From Phlegmacium glaucopus (lineage: Eukaryota > Basidiomycota > Agaricomycetes > Agaricales > Cortinariaceae), in NCBI GenBank assembly GCA_015039465.1, contig MU130494.1, positions 4,966 to 68,965 on the forward strand: a stretch of 64,000 bases of DNA. Reading direction: 5' to 3'. Both the position numbers and the translations under genes were made by a program. Below the pieces are notes generated by a model. The model saw nothing but the letters and a program-made list of their open reading frames with translations, was not told where the DNA came from and did no database searches. Numbering within the stretch: position 1 is the stretch's first letter; the number at the start of each line of letters is the position of its first letter. Below, piece after piece: positions 58,674-64,000 of the stretch.

Positions 58674-59360
58674 AGTGAATGGTGTCCAGTCATCAGACTT
58701 CTGTTCAGTTCAATGTGGTGGTGGAGTTCCTTCAGGAAGGAAGTCTCCATTTTTGTTGCATGGCCGACCTTACAGAAATATATAAGCATGCCGTTCATAA
58801 ACGAATGGCATAAGATGGAGACATACCGTTTATGAAAGGATGGTAAGTCTGCTTCAATTTGGTGGTAGGTTTTTTGGGCTCATGATCATGTTGCTCTGGA
58901 GCTGGTGATGGAGACGAAGGTGGCACCATGGGAGAGCCTGAGCGGGAAGGGCGAGGAGGTTGGAGATTCAGGAATTACTTCCTGCAGATTTTCTGGAAGC
59001 CGGTGGCTATCAAATTTGGGGTGGGCAGTTCGTACATGATTTGTTCGACCAGATTCACTCCTAAAGGTTCTTGGACACCCTCTGTGAGTACAACGGAGAT
59101 TCGCAGCAGAGGAACATTTTTTGGAACCACAGGGCATGATTTGGGTACCAAAACATGTATAGATTTGAGGGAAAGGGAGTGGAGGGTAAAGACAGAGACA
59201 GGAGCCAGTATTCAGGGGAACATCAAAAAAAATAAAAATGATGAGTTGAAATTCAACCGTACAGCAAACATGTTTCATCAGCAACTCAACTTTAGCTCTA
59301 TCCATTCCTTCCCTTCCCTAACGCTGCGCTTAACACATAAACCAAACCCCCTGGACGGAC

Positions 59361-62300
59361 ATGGCTGACCTCGATGAAGACAATGAGGATATGGCACCTA
59401 AGAAACGCAAGACAACTTACAACTGAGAGCATCCCACAGACAACCCAAAACCTCCAAAGCGCTCCAGGGTACAAGTTCAGGCAGCAGCGGCAGAGAAAAG
59501 GGCTGCAACTGTAGCCAAGAAGAACGAGCTTGCAAATATCCAAGCAGCCGCTGAACTCGAGAAGCAGGAAAAGAAGAAAAAAGCCTTGAAGGAGGTTGCC
59601 ACTATGGAAGACGCTATCCAACACCAACAAAGGCAGTGTCAGTTACAAGCTACATGTCCTTATTTACACACAATGCAGACTTACTGAACTATCAACAAGG
59701 TTCACACCGTTCCTGATGCTGAAAATCATATCAACGCCAGCAGCCCACCTGCTGGAGCCGTTGAACAAGATGGAGGTGAGTTGAGCAATGTTGAAATACC
59801 TCCTCGGTCCACTTTTGACACCGACTCTGATGGTGGGCTACTTGGGATGGAGGACTTCAATTATGATGGGGAATCTGGAGATGACAGCGATATATACGCA
59901 CCAGCTGAAGATAAGGACAACGAGGAAGGAGGAGAAGAGTGCTCTGACTCATCCATCGATCAGAGTAAGACCTTCAAGAGAAAACAAGGCAAAAAGGAGA
60001 AGGTAAGAGTTCATACAATAGATAATCAGTTGACGATATAAATCGTTGTTTGTGTTGTTATAAAACACCAACCAGAGAGCAATGGACTAGTCTTTAAGTC
60101 AAAAGCCTCCCTGTTGTTCGTTTAGGGAAGGTGTAACCTTGACTTGTATCACACAGAGGTAGGGAGCAAGAGTAGAGGTGAGGAGGATGAGGATGAATGA
60201 GGAAGAGTCTTCAGTAAGACTATAGCAGTTGACAGTGGGTTGACAGTAAAGGACTGAAAAAGAGAACTCAGAGGGGTTAAGGAAGAGGATGAGGAAGAAT
60301 AAGAGGGAGTCTTCAGCAAGACTATAGTAATTGATAGTGGGGATAGATTGACAGTTAAAGGACTGAAAAAGCGAACTTGAGGGAGGAATTCACTGGAATT
60401 CCACTGAGATGATGAAAGTGGGGGGTAAGAATGAATTGAACTGAACTACCTATCCTGGTACAAAAGAGCAGTATTTATACCCTAAGGATGAGGCTATGTA
60501 AAACAATAAAAAGAAACAAAGTACGCGCTGTCAAAGGAAGAAAGATAAAGAGAGGACAGCTGCGAGAAGAAAAGAACAATGGAAAAGAAAAGGAACAGTA
60601 AAAAAATCTGTAAAGTGTCAAAGTGCGAGAGAAAAGAAAAGAAGGCAGTGTACATAGTCCAATAGCAAAAATATATCGACTCCATAGGCGTGTGGTCATG
60701 TCAAAAATGTGAAAGGTCCTGAGTCAACACTTGAAAGGCGCAGCCTTGTTCCCGAGAAAATACTACTTGCCCATGATCCCATGTCGCGCAGCCTTGATAA
60801 CACTTGACACACTGCGAGAATAATCCTCTGCTGCTGATTCATCTGCAATTCCTGCTTAGTTGTGATCCTCCTGGACTTCCTAAATTGTCATAAAGAGGGT
60901 GGGAAGGCTTCAGGTACCGCGTGAATGATGGTTTTGGCAGTGAATGATAAGATAAGAGGTAGATGAGTGAGGATAGGGGACTGAGTGAGATCCAGGAGCG
61001 AGGTATGGCAAGATAGATAGCTGAGGGGAAGACTTGTGGGTCCATAGCCACAACAACGATGACAAAGCCTTTGACATAATGGGAGATGTAGCTGATGCGT
61101 CCATAAACGGGCCGTTCTTGAAATGATGGGCCAAAGATACGATCAAACGCGAGCCGATGACCGATGCGAATAGTAGATTGATCGCTTTGTTGTATCACTA
61201 GCCAAGGGACAAACGGATGGTAGATGTTAAGGAGCATGTCGATAGTGTAAATGATAGACAACATAGTGGAAGACATTGAGGATATGATGAGCGATGAGGA
61301 TGTTATCGTTGAACGAATGGTTTTGTTGACCAGGAACGCGATTCAGGGCTGCTTCCAAAATAGGTAATCAAATTCAAAGTCCGCTTATTTTCATGATGGC
61401 GACTTTTAAGCTTTCTTCTCACGCTACCAATCAGTATTGGTGCGCGACAACGATCTACTCACTGATGACTGGTTGCTGATGGCTCAAGGAACCAAAGGGT
61501 AAACTTCATGCAGATATCCAAGCCCATCGCAAGATCGTCGCACCTACATATGCCCCAGCTGATGCACAAGATAGGATGGCAGTGCAGGAAGGAAGAGGGA
61601 GGTATGCACGGTTCAACAAGTTATTTTCTCACACTGATGCTTCGTTGATATCAAGTGGGAAACCAGTGGAAATTGGCGGCTTACAGAAGAATTGGAAAGA
61701 ACATGTGCAGCCCCAGAGTCACAGTACTTATGTCAAGCCTTCCACGTCAAAAAAAGGCAGTCAACTCAGAACTGATGCCACTGGCACCACCTCATGCTCT
61801 GATTCCAGCAACAAGCCTGAGTTTGACCACGCAGCTGTTCAACATCAAACATCTCAGAAGACACCGAAAACACTGGCAACTACCAAAGCGAACGTGCCGC
61901 CAGGTCAAAGCAATCACCGAGGGGGAACGAAAATGGTATAAGTTATTCATAATTCATATAATTGTCTCATGCAGTCCTCAAACGCTGACAGAATACTTTA
62001 GTCAGGGATAAAGCTCCGCAAAGTTGAGACCAAAAATACTGTTGATTCAAAGCCCAGACGGCGATCAGCAAAACCTCGCTATAACAACAGCCATCTCCCA
62101 TTCAAAAATGTCAACCATGATCTCCAAACCTGGTGTGAATCCATCATACCTGCAATTATTGACTGGGCTGGTACTTTAGAAGATGGTTTCGGGGTCAATG
62201 CACATCCCAATTTATCTGAGATCATACAAGATAACTGGAACGATGAATTTCCAACCATAGAATGCGATGATGCAGTTCTTTCTGTAGTAAGTACTAATTT

Positions 62301-63031
62301 TCTTTGTTTATTATCTCAATCATGCATTTACTAGCACCCCGTTAGGCGAGCTCTGCCATCCGGAACTGGCGCAGTTCTATTAATAAGTATGCTTTACAGC
62401 AGCTCACAAAATTGTTAGAGAACGACCCATACAAGAACTCAAGAGAGCAACGAAAGGAGTATGTTGCAGAGCAGCTCCGAGACCTGCGATATATCTATCG
62501 TGATCCCGACACCAAGGTAAGTTCCCTTCCTGTATCCTACTCTGTATTTCAATTATTTTAATCTTTTCCTTCAGTCTGGCGCCTATCACTCATCTGTTAT
62601 CGTTGAGATCTTTGCAGTGCATCAGCAACTCGTGGCGAAAACGGACAAGTTTTATGGCTATCCAGGGGGTGCACTGTCGCTCTGTGCTGCCGCGGTGAGA
62701 TCTTGCCCAGTGACCAACTCTTGCCTTCACCTGACGAGCATCATTATGATTCTAGCACAAACACGCCCTTAAACTTTGGCGTTCCGGCGACCCCCCTGAC
62801 AAAGATACAAAGACCAGCTTTGTCCGTAGACCATGGGCTATTCGTGCTGCTGCCCACTTCCAAACCATCAAGAAACTCTCAGATAGAAAATGGCGTGTAA
62901 TCGTCGAGGCTGCAGTCTCTGCGATGGACTCACACATTGAAGAGTTCGACCCTACTGGCGAAAACGACAGTGAACTTGATGATCCGGATGAAGTGGTTAT
63001 TTCGGAGGATGAGGCTGCGACGAGTGACTAG
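59361..63031 (+). pseudogene. Unknown multi-exon gene, probable Plavaka passenger
   Basis: Starts MADLDEDNEDMAPKKRK at 59361, with a TGA at codon 22 (59424). It continues HPTDNPKPPKRSRV and a coiled Ala/Lys-rich stretch, then an acidic exon to 60002 ending RKQGKKEK. Intron 60003-61488 is inflated by R1. Later exons join in perfect phase: 61489-61935, 62002-62286, 62346-62516, 62575-62694, 62756-63031. They contain YNNSHLPFKNVNHDLQTWC, QDNWNDEFPTIECDD, KFYGYPGGALSLCAAA and ALKLWRSGDPPD, and end in an acidic tail. I know similar multicopy hypothetical proteins in agarics but no function. There is no nucl­ease or oxygenase motif. Apart from codon 22 and one unclear junction near 59630-59700 the gene looks preserved. 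Confidence 0.6.
60038..61449 (-). mobile_element. R1 repeat copy 3
   Basis: 1,412 bp, complete, minus orientation (TGTCGCGCACC ... ATTTAT), with a perfect 5-bp duplication ACGAT on the plus strand (60033-60037 and 61450-61454). It sits inside an intron of the gene above, which would otherwise be about 69 nt. It contains the intact 145-codon frame 60839-61276 on the minus strand. Confidence 0.92.
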
Positions 63032-63865
63032 ATATTATGCATGCTACTAGTGTTGTTGTTTATACACGTGAACACTTTCCCCCTGCCTCTCATGTGTAAT
63101 CTGTGTGACAGTGTCCCGGAACCTTGAGTTATTAGTATATTAATGGTGGTACTACTAGTCATGGCATCGGAAATAAATTCTGACCATCCCAGCTTGGTCC
63201 TGGCATGGTATAAAACTTCTGATGAGATAGGTATAAAACTTCTGATGAGATATATACTTATGATACCATTTCTAATTTCCATTGTCAAGACTAATTTATA
63301 ATACCAGAAGTAAGTAATGGTAGTCGAAAGCTGGACTGGAAATGTGCAGGTGATTATGTCACCATACTTTTTATGGCGGCATGGAAGTGTCTGGGATGTC
63401 TGGTGCCAGACGTGCCAGACAAAAATATTTTTGCTGATGTAGAAGTTGAGACTGCTAAATAATAAAAGGTAGCAAATAAACTAACTAGATTATGTAATGT
63501 GATTCAGGGACGAAAACGAATGGCAAAATCAAGATATAGATAAATGAATGATCTACTTAACGAATGAACGAGTCGTACTTGCAATATTTCAACAGAGAAA
63601 GGGACGACGGAAGTTTTGGAGAGTTCGGAAAATACGGCGGTTATTTGTTTCGGGCATTTGTCAGCCTTGCGAATCCAACACTACTGTGGTATCGGTCGGA
63701 CGATGGTCATCCATGGCTATCAAATTTTTCAGACTCAGATATATCGTGTCCTTCGTTCCCACTCCACCATTACAGCGACAACTCTTGAACGAGCAGGACT
63801 CAGAACCCAGCAGCATCGGGACACATCACTGAGGAGGAATTAGCACCCTCCATTTCTTACCCATC
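63032..63865. other. Transposon edge and 5' flank of PIL1 gene
   Basis: 63032-63404 is AT-rich with no gene. 63405-63454 is the right inverted copy. 63455-63865 is the upstream region of the PIL1 gene; TTCCCACTCCACCATTACAG at about 63757 resembles block B at 25826. Short frames here are not supported. Confidence 0.5.
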
Positions 63866-64000
63866 ATGTTCAAAACAGCAGCGACGAAAATTGCACACAA
63901 TTCTACCATTCCAGCGTTAGGCGGGAATCAGGATCTAAGACCATTACAAGACTTGATCACAGCAGAGAAAGCAGTACTGATATCGTGAGTGCTTTGGACT
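63866..64000 (+). CDS. PIL1-family eisosome protein, exon 1 (partial, runs off window)
   Basis: ATG at 63866. The exon encodes MFKTAATKIAHNSTIPALG, then NQDLRPLQDLITAEKAVLI, ending with two bases of the next codon at 63984. GTGAGT starts an intron at 63985. This matches the conserved N-terminus of basidiomycete PIL1-domain proteins, which form BAR-like scaffolds under plasma-membrane furrows. No defect is visible in what is present. The copies at 7005, 10298 and 25780 lack exactly this N-terminal part. It lies about 410 nt beyond the proposed right end of the Plavaka element. Confidence 0.8.

Larger units (their letters stand above)
53993..59137 (-). pseudogene. Plavaka-family transposase, interrupted
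   Basis: From the ATG at 59137 it has a C2H2 finger (CTHRGCPRTF, RTNHVRTAH), then NGDFLPEGTPPPH, the MSQGNINHLLELWG block (58083), EYEIWYRDPEVVARNML, FMSANYAWR, VPIILGSDKTTVSV, PLYFSIGTVHNSVRRAH, RCPDGHFRRMIFDLGP, DFPCADIYELISSDLLHQ, and FGAPGGLCSSITESRHI. Near the end are FYAPSDISGIRGMRHERI and VHIDTILRGAHLLPVYG with KYADHHANEIAF. This is the full Plavaka order with several introns. It is broken by a MITE in an early exon (58144), a TGA just after it, and R1 copy 4, which separates the last 70 codons. It moved the element by cut and paste when intact. Confidence 0.85.
53672..63454. mobile_element. Probable 9.8-kb Plavaka-type DNA transposon with passenger gene
   Basis: Inverted copies of a roughly 45-bp sequence (GTCTCAACTTC, TACATCAGCAAAA, TTTGTCTGG-like) lie at 53672-53720 and 63405-63454 and bracket the Plavaka transposase (minus) and a divergent gene (plus). 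The left copy begins CACTG, compatible with the CACTA-like superfamily. Inside it lies subterminal repetition of CAGAA/TCAGAA. The right end is slightly different (CAGTCTC on its strand) and no target duplication is clear. The element limits are therefore inference. Confidence 0.55.

Noticed and set aside
58886..59305. 139-aa frame starting at 59305 as the Plavaka start
   Set aside because: The first 56 residues are hydrophobic leader-like sequence unlike the family; the ATG at 59137 directly before the C2H2 finger is a better start.

Overview
The window is nuclear DNA of a filamentous basidiomycete, most likely an Agaricomycete. The evidence is many 45-70 nt GT-AG introns with CTNAC-like branch sites, NACHT-WD40 (STAND/NLR) genes of the basidiomycete type, and a PIL1-family eisosome gene. 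Its transposons (Ngaro-like tyrosine-recombinase retroelement, Ty3/gypsy elements, BED-finger hAT, Plavaka) are typical of TE-rich agaric or bolete genomes. I cannot name a species. I saw no rRNA, tRNA or CRISPR array.

Layout. 1-6.4 kb: a minisatellite, then a minus-strand Ngaro/DIRS-like element (spliced gag, RT-RNase H, tyrosine recombinase). 6.4-17.3 kb (block A): a decayed PIL1-like gene, a small unknown gene, a PIL1 C-terminal relic, a decayed ferritin-like (Rds1-like) gene, and a 7-exon NACHT-WD40 gene broken by one deleted base. 17.8-22.6 kb: a decayed hAT transposase with a MITE, a solo LTR and a foldback element. 22.7-35.2 kb (block B): a second copy of the same gene order, expanded by insertions, ending in an apparently intact 1,713-codon NACHT-WD40 gene with 21 near-identical WD40 repeats. 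35.2-40 kb: nonautonomous TIR elements. 40-45.2 kb: a decayed gypsy element holding three solo LTRs with perfect target duplications. 45.2-49.7 kb: two tandem copies of a 1.4-kb unclassified repeat (called R1 here). 49.7-52.3 kb: the 5' part of a second, minus-strand gypsy element. 53.7-63.5 kb: a probable Plavaka-type DNA transposon bounded by inverted repeats, carrying a transposase (minus) and a divergent multi-exon gene of unknown function (plus), each with an R1 copy inserted. 63.87 kb to the end: exon 1 of an apparently intact PIL1-family gene.

The region behaves like a duplicated NLR cluster in a methylated, transposon-rich compartment. The NLR genes keep reading frames and introns while neighbouring housekeeping-like copies decay. 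Older repeats and block B show systematic loss of CpG to TpG/CpA, including in catalytic aspartate codons of two reverse transcriptases. Gene models come from reading splice signals and frames by eye. Family names rest on remembered family motifs, not on a database search.
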